The position numbers and the translations under genes are program-made. A DNA stretch of 64,000 nt from Cupriavidus sp. UYMMa02A (GTDB lineage: Bacteria; Pseudomonadota; Gammaproteobacteria; Burkholderiales; Burkholderiaceae), in contig LRMT01000125.1 of NCBI GenBank assembly GCA_001725945.1, positions 1 to 64,000 of the forward strand, read 5' to 3'. The stretch's first letter is position 1. Each line of letters opens with the position of its first letter. A model generated the notes under the pieces. It was not told the origin of the DNA, made no database searches, and worked only from the letters and a program-made list of their open reading frames with translations. Below, in pieces: positions 30,118 to 42,158 of this stretch.

Positions 30118-32564
30118 TCAGCCGCGCAGGCGAGCCTGGAAGGCTTCGCCCAGTGCGTCGACCATGCAGCGCACTGCGCTGTCGACGGTTTCGTCCTGAA
30201 GGGTCGACCCAGTATCTTGCAAGGTCAACCGGAACGCAAGGCTTTTCTCGTCGGCGCCAATCGCGGCCGATGCAGCCTTCGGACGGAACTCGTCGAACAG
30301 CACCAGGCTCTGGCAGAAGCGGCCGGAGCCCTGCTTGTCGAGCGCGGCGCGCATGGTGTCAAGCATGTCCTGGACGCGCACCGATTGCTTCACCACTACG
30401 GCGAGGTCACGCACGGCGGCCGGGAATTTCGAGATCTCGGTGTAGCCGGGCAGACCCGTTTCGCGCAGTGCGTCGAGCTGGAGCTCAAACAGCACGGGGG
30501 CTTGCGCCAGTTCATATTCCTGCAGCCAGCGCGGATGCAGTTCGCCCACCACGCCGACCGGCTTGCCGTCGACCAGCACGCGCGCTGCGCGGCCCGGATG
30601 CAAGGCAGGATGTGCCACCGGTTCAAAACGGGCCACACGCGGGTGGAGCAGCGCCTCGACATCGCCCTTGACGTCGAAGAAGTCGACATTGCGCGTGGCG
30701 ATGCCCCACTGCTCTTCGAACGCCGGACCATAGGCGATACCGGCGGCCACCATCGGCTGGTGATAGCCAGCCACCGTGAGGCCGCCGTCCTTCACCTCGC
30801 ATCGCGATGGAACACACGGCCGACCTCGAACAGGCGCACGCGTGCAGCCTTGCGGTTCAGGTTGTAGCGCACCTTGTCCAGCAGGCCGCCGATCAACGTG
30901 GACCGCATTACCGCGAGCTGGCTCGCGATCGGGTTCAGCAGGCGGATCGGATTGTCATTGGCGGCGAAGTCATGCTCCCACTTCTCTTCGACGAAGGCGA
31001 AGTTGATGACTTCCTGGTAATCGCGCGCGGCCAGTGCGTGGCGCACCACGTGCGTCGAGCGGCGGCCTTCGTTGGTCGGGCGCATTTCGCTTTCCGCGAT
31101 GGGCGGACGCGCGGGAATGCGCTCGAAGCCGTAGATGCGCGCGACTTCCTCGATCAGGTCTTCCTCGATCTCGATGTCGAAGCGGTAGCTCGGCGGCGTG
31201 ACTTCGAACACTTCGCCTTCGGCGCCCTGCGAGCGCGTGAACGGCAGCTGCAGGCGCTGGAACACGTCGGCCACGACAGCTGAGGACAGCTCGATGCCGA
31301 GTACGCGTTCAGCGCGCGCAAGCCGCAGGCTGACGGGCTTGCGCTGCGGCAGGTTGACGATATGGTCATCGACCGGACCAGCCTGGCCGCCGCAGATCTC
31401 GAGGATCAGCGCGGTGATGCGCTCGAGATGCTCGACGGTCGTGGCATAGTCCACGCCGCGCTCGAAACGGTGCGCCGCGTCGGTCGAAAAATTGTAGCGT
31501 CGCGCGCGGCCCTGGATGGCCGACGGCCACCAGAACGCGGCTTCGAGGTAGATGTTGCTCGTGTCCAGCGTCACGGCGGTGCTGTCGCCGCCCATGATGC
31601 CGGCCAGGCTTTCGATCTCCTTCTCATCGGCGATCACGCCGACCTGCTCGTCCACCTCGATCGTATTGCCGTTCAGCAGCTTGATCTGCTCGCCCTTGCG
31701 GCCCCAGCGCACATCGAGCCCGCCGTGGATCTTGTCCAGGTCGAACACGTGCGACGGGCGGCCCAGTTCGAGCATCACGTAGTTGGAGATATCGACCATC
31801 GCCGAGATGCTGCGCTGGCCCGAGCGCTCCAGGCGCTGCACCATCCATGCCGGCGTGGCGGCACGCGCGTTCACGCCGCGGATCACGCGGCCCGAGAAGC
31901 GGCCGCACAGATCGGGCGCCGACACCTTCACCGGCAGCTTGTCGTCGATGGTCACCGCCACGGGCTTCATGTCCGGCAGCGTCAGCGCGGCGCCGGTCAG
32001 CGCCGAGACTTCACGCGCTACACCATGGATCGACAGGCAGTCGGCCTTGTTCGGCGTCAGCTTGATGATGAAGACCTGGTCGTCCAGGTCCAGGTATTCG
32101 CGGATGTTCTGGCCGACCGGCGCGTCTTCCGGCAGCACCAGCAGGCCGCCGTGGTCTTCCGACAGCTTGAGCTCGCGCGCGGAGCACAGCATGCCGTAGC
32201 TCTCCACGCCGCGCAGCTTGCCGACCTTGATTTCAAATGGCTTGCCATCGGGATCCGCCGGCGGCAGCACCGCGCCGACCAGCGCGCACGGCACCTTGAT
32301 GCCGGGCTTGACGTTAGGCGCGCCGCAGACGATCTGCAGCGTCTCGCCGGTGCCGGCATCGACCTGGCACACATTGAGACGGTCTGCGTTGGGATGGCGC
32401 TCGGTCGACAGCACGTGGGCAACCACGATCTTGTCGAACGGCGGCGCGACCGGGCCGACCTCTTCCACTTCGAGCCCGGCCATGGTCAGGCTGTGCGACA
32501 GCGCGTCGGTGGAGATCTTTTCAGGGTTGGCGAAGGTGCGAAGCCAGGATTCCGAGAATTGCAT
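30118..32564 (-). CDS. pheT: Phenylalanine-tRNA ligase beta subunit (one frame break)
   Basis: Charges tRNA-Phe as an alpha2-beta2 enzyme; the beta subunit holds editing and tRNA-binding domains. About 815 residues after repair: N-terminal tRNA-binding OB fold ([20 protein letters not shown]), B3/B4 editing, B5 and the C-terminal anticodon-binding FDX-ACB domain ([14 protein letters not shown]). The frame breaks near 30797 (one G of GCGGAG missing). It is 66 bases after pheS on the same strand. Confidence 0.96.
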
Positions 32565-32630
32565 GGCGCTTCTGATCCGGTAAGTATTCTGTGATGTCTG
32601 GGACGATGAGCTGGGCGCGGCCGCGCCGCA

Positions 32631-33661
<1,031 letters not shown>

Positions 33662-33792
33662 GGCGGTCGTGGAAATAGCTTGGCGCCGTGACAAAGCTGC
33701 AGTCGCGGCGTGGGTTGGTATTCGTTTCGAATGGCGTTTCGGCACTGCCCGCGCGCTGCGCAGCAATTGCCGAAGCGGCATTCGAAAATGAA

Positions 33793-33817
33793 AACGGGGC
33801 CCCGTGAGAGCCCCGTT
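33793..33817 (-). terminator. Terminator/attenuator hairpin between rplT and pheS
   Basis: On the minus strand, AACGGGGC / GCCCCGTT (8-base stem, loop TCTCACGG... as written) followed by GTTTTCATTTTC, in the 214-base rplT-pheS gap. A second perfect 9-base hairpin with a 3-base loop (CGGCAACCC/GGGTTGCCG, 33846-33866) precedes it. Together they look like a partial terminator that separates pheST expression from the ribosomal genes; I see no clear Phe-rich leader peptide. Confidence 0.55.
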
Positions 33818-33875
33818 TCAGCAGACCTAGCGGTCGGTGCTTGCCCGGCAACCCTACGGGTTGCCGCAGCCGGCA

Positions 33876-34232
33876 TCAGGCAACGGTGGCTTTCACCTGG
33901 TTGACGATGGCGGCAAAGGCAGGCTTGTCGTGAATAGCCATGTCCGACAGCACCTTGCGGTCCAGTTCAATCGAGGCCTTCTTCAGACCGTTCATGAACA
34001 CGCTGTAGGTCATGCCATGCTCACGCGTCGCGGCATTGATACGCGCAATCCAGAGCGCGCGGAAAACGCGCTTCTTGTTGCGGCGATCGCGGTACGCGTA
34101 CTGGCCAGCACGCATGACCGCCTGCTTGGCGATACGGTAGACATTATTGCGACGGCCGCGGTAACCCTTGGCAGCATCGATAACTTTCTTGTGACGGGCC
34201 CGTGCAGTGACCCCACGCTTTACTCGAGGCAT
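33876..34232 (-). CDS. rplT: 50S ribosomal protein L20
   Basis: 118 residues, complete and unbroken, [20 protein letters not shown] at the N-terminus and the [19 protein letters not shown] core. Binds 23S rRNA early in 50S assembly and in many bacteria represses its own operon. It follows rpmI by 27 bases. Confidence 0.98.
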
Positions 34233-34259
34233 GTAATTCTCCTTTCGTTTTCGTAAGGG

Positions 34260-34457
34260 TTATGCGTAAGGCATCATCGCGCGCACCGACTTCAGGTTCG
34301 TCTCATGGACGTCCTGGGTACCGCGCAGTTGACGCTTGTTCTTGGTGGTCTTCTTGGTCAGGATGTGACGCTTGAAGGCCTGGCCACGCTTGAACGAGCC
34401 ATTCGGACGGGCAGTAAAGCGCTTGGAGGCGCTTTTCTTCGTCTTCATCTTCGGCAT
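34260..34457 (-). CDS. rpmI: 50S ribosomal protein L35
   Basis: 65 residues, [20 protein letters not shown] to AMMPYA, complete. I use ATG 34457, which gives the standard N-terminus; an upstream in-frame ATG adds nine non-conserved residues. The 164-base infC-rpmI gap may hold the mRNA site for L20 autoregulation, not resolved by eye. Confidence 0.97.
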   Translation of the reverse strand: MPKMKTKKSASKRFTARPNGSFKRGQAFKRHILTKKTTKNKRQLRGTQDVHETNLKSVRAMMPYA

Positions 34458-34621
34458 GTAAAACTCCAGCTCTATGACATGCATGCAGGTGGACGCTCAC
34501 GCCGACGCTTGCAAGACCCGCATCCACTTGTTTTTGCACGGTTCCCTGACGGGTTCCGCGCCACTTCCACGCGATGCAACGCCGGAATGCCTCGGCATCC
34601 CGGCCGCCACATCGCGCAAAA

Positions 34622-35142
34622 TTACTTCTTCTTCTTGGGGGCGAGCACCATCACCATCTGGCGCCCTTCCATCTTCGGCATCTGCTCGACCTGGCCGATT
34701 TCCTCCAGGTCCGCCTTCAGGCGTTCGAGCACGCGCGCGCGATTTCCTGGTGCGCCATCTCACGGCCACGGAAGCGCAGCGTGATCTTGGTCTTGTCGCC
34801 TTCTTCCAGGAAGCGCTTCAGGTTGCGCAGCTTGACGTTGTAGTCGCCGTCATCCGTGCCAGGGCGGAATTTCACCTCCTTGACCTGGATGATCTTCTGC
34901 TTCAGCTTTGCCTCGTGCGCGCGCTTGGCTTCCTCGTACTTGAACTTCCCGTAATCCATGATACGGGCGACGGGAGGAACCGCGTTCGGCGCGATCTCCA
35001 CCAGGTCCAAGTCCTTATCCTCAGCCAGGCGAAGCGCGTCCATGAACTTGACGATGCCAAGCTGCTCATTATCAACCCCTACCAGGCGCAATTCAGGCGC
35101 ACTGATCTCCCGGTTGATGCGGTGACCTTTGTCTGTAGCGAT
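34622..35142 (-). CDS. infC: Translation initiation factor IF-3, AUC start codon (one frame break)
   Basis: IF-3 proofreads start-codon choice on the 30S subunit. 173 residues after repair, reading [20 protein letters not shown] to APKKKK. The start is noteworthy: an in-frame TAA lies two codons before ATC, and no ATG or GTG occurs before conserved sequence begins, so ATC (AUC) is the start, with GAGG about 10 bases upstream. AUU/AUC starts are the known basis of infC autoregulation. The frame breaks near 34740, where ATC GGC GCG read as ATCGCGCG hides the C-terminal third; adding G gives [20 protein letters not shown]. Confidence 0.95.
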
Positions 35143-35190
35143 GTTCCGTTACCTCAAGAAGACAAAAAAACAAGCCGTGCTCTCAACCCA

Positions 35191-37097
35191 TCAGGCTTTG
35201 CTGGCAACGTCATTTTGCAGACGCTCCACGAACGCGGAGACGGGCATCACACCCAGATCCACGTTGCCTCGGGCACGCACGGCCACTTGATTGGCATCCC
35301 GCTCCTTGTCGCCTACCACCAGCAGGTAGGGGATCTTCTGAAGAGAATGCTCGCGAATTTTATACGTAATTTTCTCGTTACGCAAATCGGCCTTCGCCTA
35401 AACCCTTGTTTTAGCAGCGATTGCACGACGTTTTCGGCATATTCGGCCTGCGATTCGGCAATATTCATGACAACCACCTGCTCCGACGCCAGCCAGGCGG
35501 GCAGCGCACCTGCGTGGTTTTCAAGCAGGATGCCCAGGAAACGCTCGAACGAACCGAGGATCGCACGGTGCAGCATGACCGGACGCTTGCGCGAGTTATC
35601 TTCGGAGACGTACTCGGCACCCAGGCGCTCCGGCAGCACCAGATCGAGCTGCAGCGTGCCGCACTGCCACGAACGGCCGATGGCGTCCTTGATGTGGTAT
35701 TCGACCTTCGGGCCGTAGAACGCACCCTCGCCCGGCAGTTCTTCCCAGTCCACGCCGCAAGCGCGCAACGCCAGGCGCAGGCCCTCTTCCGCGTGATCCC
35801 AGACTTCGTCCGAGCCGGCGCGCTGCTCGGGGCGCAGCGACAGCTTCACCGCCACGTCCTTGAAGCCAAAGTCGTCATAGACGGAGAACGCCAGCTCGTT
35901 GAAGGCCTTCGCCTCGGCGACGATCTGCTCTTCCGTACAGAAGATATGCGCATCATCCTGCACAAAGCCACGCACGCGCATGAGCCCGTGCAGCGCGCCG
36001 GACGGTTCGTTCCGGTGGCAGGCGCCGAACTCGGCGAGGCGCAGCGGCAGGTCACGGTATGACCGCAGGCCATGATTGAAGATCTGCACATGCCCCGGAC
36101 AGTTCATCGGCTTGATCGCGTAGTCGCGCTTCTCCGATTCCGTGACGAACATGTTCTCCTTGTAGTTCTGCCAGTGGCCGGACTTCTCCCACAGCGAACG
36201 GTCCATCACCTGCGGCGTGCGCACTTCGTCATAGCCGGCAACCGTCAGGCGGCCGCGCATATACTGCTCCACGGCCTGCCAGACCTGCCAGCCCTTCGGG
36301 TGCCAGAACACCATGCCAGGCGCTTCTTCCTGCAGGTGGAACAGGTCGAGCGACTTGCCGAGCTTGCGATGGTCGCGCTTCTCGGCCTCTTCGAGCATAT
36401 GCAGGTAGGCGTCCTGGTCTTCCTTCTTCGCCCAGGCCGTGCCGTAGATGCGCTGGAGCATCTCGTTATTGGCATCGCCGCGCCAGTAGGCGCCCGCCAC
36501 CTTCATCAGCCTGAAGACCTTGAGCTTGCCCGTCGACGGCACGTGCGGGCCACGGCACAGGTCGACGAACTTGCCTTCGCGGTAAAGACCGATTTCCTGG
36601 TCCGCCGGGATCGAGGCAATGATCTCGGCCTTGTACTTCTCGCCCATCGACTCGAACAGCGCCACCGCTTCATCACGGTTCCACACCTCGCGCGTGACCT
36701 TCTCGTCCTTGCGCGAGAGCTCCGTCATCTTCTTCTCGATGGCGGCGAGGTCTTCCGGCGTAAAGGGGCGCTTGTAGGCGAAGTCGTAGTAGAAGCCGTT
36801 TTCGATCACCGGCCCGATCGTCACCTGCGCGTCCGGATACAGTTCCTTGACCGCGTAAGCCAGCAAGTGGGCCGTGGAGTGACGAATGACGTCGACGCCG
36901 TCGGCATCCTTGTCCGTGACGATGGCGAGCGCTGCGTCACGGTCGATCGAATAGCTCGTGTCGACCAGCGTGCCGTCCACCTTGCCGGCCAGCGCGGCCT
37001 TGGCCAGGCCCGTGCCGATGCTCTGCGCCACTTCGGCAACCGTCACCGGGCCAGGAAATTCGCGACGGGACCCATCCGGCAGCGTGATTGCGATCAT
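35191..37097 (-). CDS. thrS: Threonine-tRNA ligase (one frame break)
   Basis: Class II synthetase, about 635 residues after repair: TGS domain ([20 protein letters not shown]), editing domain with [19 protein letters not shown], catalytic core ([20 protein letters not shown]) and anticodon-binding C-terminus ([19 protein letters not shown]). GGAGAG is 6 bases before ATG 37097. The frame breaks near 35400; one added T/A (TTT AAG GCG) restores [20 protein letters not shown]. It ends 48 bases before infC, the standard thrS-infC-rpmI-rplT order. Confidence 0.96.
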
Positions 37098-37473
37098 TTC
37101 GACTCTCCAGGATTCCACCCCGGCGCTGGCGCTCGGCGGGCGGATCAAACTGCATCTTTTCCAGCATCGGCGCAGCCCCGGACAAGGGACCCACCGACAA
37201 CGTTCTTTGCGCTTGTGCGCAGCAGGCGCGCAAGCTTATCAGGCAGCTGGCAGGCGACAGACGAAAAAACGCGGCCAAGGCCGCGTTTCTCTTTGTCAAA
37301 CCCGGTTCAACCGGGACGGAGGCGCACCTCGACTACTGTCGCATGCCAGCGGTAGTAGTTCGCGGTGTCATGAACATGATGCCCTTCCGTTCCTTGTGAG
37401 GTTGAATCGGACTTGCCGCACTCTATTGTTGTACTGCTTGTTTTTGCTGCTTTACTGCTTCACTGCAATGCGT
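37098..37473. promoter_or_regulatory. thrS leader/intergenic region with tRNA-Val terminator
   Basis: No gene. On the minus strand AAACGCGGCC TT GGCCGCGTTT (37267-37288) followed by TTTT is an intrinsic terminator for tRNA-Val transcription. Downstream of it, roughly 37100-37260 would be the thrS promoter and leader; an E. coli-like tRNA-Thr mimic operator is not obvious by eye. Confidence 0.6.
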
Positions 37474-37550
37474 TGGTAGGCTCGATTGGACTCGAACCAA
37501 CGACCCCCACCATGTCAAGGTGGTGCTCTAACCAGCTGAGCTACGAGCCT
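37474..37550 (-). tRNA. tRNA-Val (anticodon GAC)
   Basis: 77-nt cloverleaf AGGCTCGTAGCTCAGCTGG... with encoded CCA; anticodon stem CCACC/GGTGG encloses TTGACAT, giving GAC. T loop GTTCGAGTC. Located between relA and thrS on the same strand. Confidence 0.96.
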
Positions 37551-37571
37551 AGCGAAGCAGCAATTATAGCC

Positions 37572-39784
37572 TCACTTTCTCCGCGCTTGCAATACCCCCT
37601 GCACATCTTCGATCAGCGACAGCGCGCGTTGCAGTTGCGTGGCCTCTGACACCTCCGCCGTGAACTGCATGCGCGCGACACCCTTGCTCGACAGCGTCTT
37701 CACGCCCGTGACATTGATTTTCTCGCGCGACAGCACTTCGGAGATATCGCGCAGCAGCCCCTGGCGGTCGACCGCCTCGACGTGGATGTCGACCGGATAC
37801 ACCGCATCGCTCTTCTTGCCCCACTCGGTCTGGATCACGCGCTCGGCGCGCGGGCCGAGAGTTGCTGGAACGTGTGACAGTTGCGCCGATGGATCGACAC
37901 ACCGCGCCCACGCGTGACGAAGCCCACGATCTCGTCGGGCGGCGCCGGCTTGCAGCAGCGCGACATCTGCGTCATCAGCGAATCGACGCCAACCACGAGC
38001 ACGCCGGACTTGGCGCCACGCGCCACGCTGGTGGCGCGGCTCTTTCGTGACAGCGTCTTCCTCGCTGACAGGCACCTGCACTTCACCTTCGGGGTGCCGC
38101 AGGGCCTGCTCCACATGGCGCAGGCTGAACTCTTCCTTGGCCACCGCAGCGAAAAGGTCGTCCGGCGACTTGAAGCCGAGCCGCGTGGCCAGGTCTTCGA
38201 GCTTGACCGCGGTCTTGCCTTCGCGCTGGAGCGTTTGTCGATCAGCGCGCGCCCTTGCGCAATGGTTTCCTGCGAATCCAGCGCGTTGAACCACGCGCGC
38301 ACCTTCGCACGTGCGCGGCTGCTGGCCAGGTAGCCGAGCTCTGGATTGAGCCAGTCGCGCGAGGCCCGCCCTGCTTTACGGCAATGATCTCGACGGTCTG
38401 CCCGTTCTTCAGCGGCGTGTTCAGCGGCACCATGGTGCCGTCGACACGCGCGCCACGGCAGCGATGGCCGAGGTCGCTGTGCAGGTAGTAGGCGAAGTCC
38501 AGCGGCGTGGCGCCCTGCGGAAGCGCGATCACGCGCGCCTGCGGCGTCAGCACATAGATGTGGTCGTCAATCGCCGCATGCTTGAGCTGCTCCCACGGCG
38601 ATTCGTCATGCGCGACGCTGTGGTCCGCATCATCCTTCCAGACCAGCAACTGCCGCAGCCAGGCGATCTTCTCGTCGTAGCTGTCGCTCGCAGCGAACTG
38701 CCCGCTATAGCCTCTGTTGCCCGCCTCCTTGTAGCGCCAGTGCGCCGCCACGCCGTACTCGGCGAAGTGGTGCATCTCGTGCGTGCGGATCTGCACCTCG
38801 AACGCGCGGCCGTCATCGCCGATCACTACGGTATGCAGCGACTTGTACCCGTTGGACTTGGGCCGCGAGATGTAGTCGTCGAACTCGCGCGGGATCGGCT
38901 GCCAGATATGGTGGACGATGCCGAGCACCGTATAGCAGTCCTTGATATCATCGACGATCACGCGGAACGCCCGCACGTCATACAGGTCGCAAAGTCGAGT
39001 TCCTTGCCGCGCATCTTCTTCCAGATGCTGTAGATGTGCTTGGGTCGTCCGCTCACCTCGGCGCGGATGCCGGCATCGGCCAGTTCCGATTGCAGGCGCG
39101 CGATAGCGCTGGCGATGTAGCCCTCGCGCTCGATGCGCTTTTCATCGAGCAACTTGGCGATGCGCTTGTAGGTATCGGGCTGCTCGAAGCGGAAGGCCAG
39201 GTCCTCCAGCTCCCACTTCATCTGCCAGATGCCGAGGCGGTTGGCCAGCGGCGCGTAGATGTCGAGCGTCTCGCGCGCGAGGCCCGGCAGCGGCTCGCGC
39301 TTGTTCTGCGCCAGCCAGCGCAGCGACTGCAACCGCGAAGCCAGGCGCACCAGCACCACGCGGATGTCCTGCGCGAACGCAAGCAGCATCTTGCGCAGCG
39401 CTTCGACCTGCTCGTGCCGCGCCTGCGCGACATTGCGCGACGCCTCGCCCGCGTCGTGTCCGCCCGCGATGGCGCCGATACGCAGCAACTGGCGCACGCC
39501 CTTCACCATCCTGCCCACGTCCTCGCCGAAGCGGGCATCGATATCGGCCTCCACGGCCGGTGCGAACTCCGCCAGCGGGAACAGGCAGCACGCGCGCGCG
39601 CGGCGTCGTCCACGCGCAAGCCGTCGAGAATGCGCAGCATGCCTTCCGCATGCGAGAGCACCGGCTCGCCGGTGGGCAGTATTGCGTCGCCCGCGTGCTC
39701 GCGCACGTACGTCAGCGCGCGTTCGACCATGTCAGCGTCCGGGATGCCTGCGACCTGCCCGGCGAGGTCGGTGGACGTCACCAT
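37572..39784 (-). CDS. relA: (p)ppGpp synthetase RelA (about seven frame breaks)
   Basis: Ribosome-associated stringent-response synthetase, about 739 residues after repair. An inactive HD-like N-terminal domain (CLFPLAEFAPAVEADID where SpoT has the HD pair) argues for RelA and not a bifunctional Rel/SpoT. The synthetase domain follows (GRPKHIYSIWKKM, RAFRVIVDDIKDCYTVLGIV, SNGYKSLHTVV, FEVQIRTHEMHHFAEYGVAAH), then TGS (HIYVLTPQARVIALPQGATPLDF), the zinc-finger-like CCKPAPPDEIVGFVTRGRG and the C-terminal ACT domain. Frame changes occur near 39595, 38985, 38365, 38230, twice near 38035-38060, and 37860. Their sum mod 3 is consistent with seven single-base losses. This is the most damaged gene in the window. 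Confidence 0.93.
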
Positions 39785-39810
39785 AGTGTCACCATGTCAC
39801 GACGCCATCT

Positions 39811-40172
39811 TCAGTTAAGCGCAGCCGTCACCACCACTTCGATCAGGTAGTCGGGATTGGCCAGCTTCGCTTCGACGGTGGCGCGCGGCGGCGTGTTGCC
39901 TTGCGGCACCCACGCGTCCCACACCGCGTTCATCTTGCCGATCAGCCCGATGTCCGTCAGGAAGATCTGGCACGACAGGATGCGCGTCTTGTCGCTGCCC
40001 GCTTCGGCGAGCAGCCGGTCGATATGGCCCAGCACTTCGCGGGTCTGACCGCTGATATCGGCCTTCGGGTCCACTTCGGGAACCTGCCCGGCCAGATAGA
40101 CCACGCCGTTGTACACCGCGTATTCGGAAAGGCGTGCGCCCACGTGGCGCGCTTCAGTTCATTGCTGCTCAT
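39811..40172 (-). CDS. RidA/YjgF family enamine deaminase (one frame break)
   Basis: About 120 residues after repair. Members hydrolyse reactive 2-aminoacrylate-type imines. Visible: YNGVVYLAGQVPEVDPKADISGQTREVLGHID (as two family blocks), ILSCQIFLTDIG and the C-terminal PPRATVEAKLANPDYLIEVVV containing the conserved Arg. It begins MSSNELKRA; one C added near 40143 joins this to HVGARLSEYAVYNG. The gap to relA is 26 bases on the same strand, so it may be co-transcribed with relA. Confidence 0.88.
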
Positions 40173-40224
40173 GACTAGTCAAGACGATTTCTGGTTGATA
40201 CGAACGATCCGGCCTGGCCTCACC

Positions 40225-41109
40225 TCACGCAGTTCCCAGGAAGAACTGGCGCGCCACGGCAATCTGCGCCGGATCGACAAAAGTCGGTGCATGCCCCACA
40301 TCCGGGATCTCCACCGAACTGACATGCTTGCCGCGAGCCACCATGTCGGCCACGGTATCGCGCAGCAGCAGGTCCGACTGCGCGCCGCGCACGACCAGCA
40401 CCGGCGCCTCGATGGTTTCGAACAGTTGCCACATCATGGCCTCGCCCGCCACCACCTGTTCCGGCGTGGTATTGCGGAACGGCAGCGCGAGCGCCGGATC
40501 GTAATGCAAGCCCCATTCCAGGCCTTGCTCGCCCTGGACGGGCTTGAGGATCGCGCCATTGAGCTCGCGCCACTGCTCGGGCGTGTGGCGTCCGAACGAA
40601 GCGCTGATGGTCTGCAGGTAGGACAGCCCTTCCTCAAAGGTCTTGAAGCGCACCGGCAGCCCGACGTAGGAGCCGATCCGCTCCACGGCCGAAGCCGTGA
40701 TGCGCGGCCCGACATCGTTGAGCAGCAGCTTGCGCACCGGCGAATTGGGCAGCCCTGCCAGGCCCATGCCGATCAGCCCGCCCAAAGAGGTGCCGAACCA
40801 GTCGACCTTCTCGACGTTCAGCCGCGCAATCAGCGTGACCATGTCCGCCACGTACTTCGGCACCACGTAACCGCTCGGATCACGCAGCCAGTCCGAGCGT
40901 CCGCGGCCAGCCACGTCGGGGCACACCACGCGGTACTCGCCGCACAGCGACTGGGCCAGCGCATCGAAGTCGCGGCCGGTGCGCGTCAGGCCGTGCACGC
41001 ACATCAGCACGCGCGGATTGGCCAGGTCGCCCCATTCGTGGTAAGCCATGCGGTGCAGGCCCGCCGGACTGATGCACTGAACGAAGCCGAGGCGCGGACT
41101 GGCAGACAT
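40225..41109 (-). CDS. Alpha/beta-fold hydrolase
   Basis: 294 residues, unbroken. Oxyanion region VLMCVHGLTRTGRDFD, nucleophile elbow GTSLGGLIGMG, and the C-terminal acid/His pair (IPDVGHAPTFVD). GGGAG lies 5 bases before ATG 41109, which I prefer to the upstream frame extension. Substrate unknown; it is upstream of ridA on the same strand, and diverges from bdhA with a 196-base gap. Confidence 0.85.
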   Translation of the reverse strand: MSASPRLGFVQCISPAGLHRMAYHEWGDLANPRVLMCVHGLTRTGRDFDALAQSLCGEYRVVCPDVAGRGRSDWLRDPSGYVVPKYVADMVTLIARLNVEKVDWFGTSLGGLIGMGLAGLPNSPVRKLLLNDVGPRITASAVERIGSYVGLPVRFKTFEEGLSYLQTISASFGRHTPEQWRELNGAILKPVQGEQGLEWGLHYDPALALPFRNTTPEQVVAGEAMMWQLFETIEAPVLVVRGAQSDLLLRDTVADMVARGKHVSSVEIPDVGHAPTFVDPAQIAVARQFFLGTA

Positions 41110-41305
41110 CTGAACTCCCTGACGAACCGGCCGCCGCACGGGCGTCGCCGAAGGTTAAGCAAAGCAGGATTGTACGCCGCAGCGGTTACAATGCCACAGC
41201 ACTCATCCACTGCGTCAGCCGCGGCTTTGCGGCATTCCGACGCGGTAAGGCCGGTCCCCGTCCGGCCACTCATTCTCTCGACTCTCGATCTCGATGGAGG
41301 CTTAC

Positions 41306-42081
41306 ATGCTCAAAGGCAAGACGGCACTGGTGACTGGCTCGACCAGCGGCATCGGACTCGGCATCGCGCAAGCACTGGCGGCGCAGGGCGCCAACATCAT
41401 CGCCAACGGCTTTGGTGACGTGGAGGCCGCAAAGCGCGAGATCGCGCAGGCTGGCGCAGGCATCAAGGTGGGCTATCACGGCGCCGACATGAGCAAGTCC
41501 GCCGAGATCGAGGACATGATGCGCTATGCCGAGTCCGAATTCGGCGGCGCCGATATCCTCGTCAACAATGCGGGCATCCAGCATGTGGCGAATATCGAGG
41601 ACTTCCCGCCCGAGCGTTGGGACGCGATCATCGCCATCAACCTGACCTCCGCCTTTCACACCACGCGCCTGGCGCTGCCCGGCATGAAGCAGAAGAACTG
41701 GGGCCGCATCATCAATATCGCTTCAACGCACGGCTGGTGGCCTCGGCGCAGAAGTCGGCCTACGTGGCAGCCAAGCACGGCATCGTCGGCCTGACCAAGG
41801 TGGCCGCGCTGGAAACCGCGCAGACCGGCGTCACCGCCAACGCCATCTGCCCGGGCTGGGTGCTGACCCCGCTGGTGCAGAAGCAGGTCGATGCGCGCGC
41901 GCAGAAGGAAGGCATTCCGGTCGAGCAGGCCAAGCGCGAACTGGTGATCGAGAAGCAGCCGTCCGGCCAGTTCGTCACGCCCGAGGAACTCGGCGCGCTG
42001 GCGGTGTTCCTGTCGTCCGAAGCGGCGCGCCAGGTGCGCGGCGCGATCTGGAACATGGATGGCGGCTGGGTCGCCCAGTAA
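41306..42081 (+). CDS. bdhA: 3-hydroxybutyrate dehydrogenase, SDR family (one frame break)
   Basis: NAD-dependent oxidation of D-3-hydroxybutyrate to acetoacetate, 258 residues after repair. SDR motifs: cofactor-binding TGSTSGIGLGIA, NNAG in VNNAGIQHV, catalytic Ser in NIASTHG and YVAAK. The frame breaks near 41732; one C (CACGGCCTGGTG) restores STHGLVASAQKSAYVAAKHG. GGAGG is 6 bases upstream of ATG 41306, so the ATG at 41294 that overlaps that site is rejected. It converges with scoB, making a ketone-body/PHB utilisation module. Confidence 0.92.
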
Positions 42082-42112
42082 GTACGAGTCAGCAGGCTAC
42101 GCAGGAACGAAA

Positions 42113-42136
42113 AAGCCCCGCTTCGCAGCGGGGCTT
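42113..42136. terminator. Bidirectional terminator between bdhA and scoB
   Basis: Ten-base perfect stem AAGCCCCGCT / AGCGGGGCTT with loop TCGC; A-run before and T-rich after, between two convergent genes. Confidence 0.85.
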
Positions 42137-42158
42137 CTTGCATCCGGGCCTGCAGCGC

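Noticed and set aside
41294..41308. Upstream ATG (41294) as bdhA start
   Set aside because: It overlaps the GGAGG ribosome site that serves ATG 41306, where conserved SDR sequence begins.
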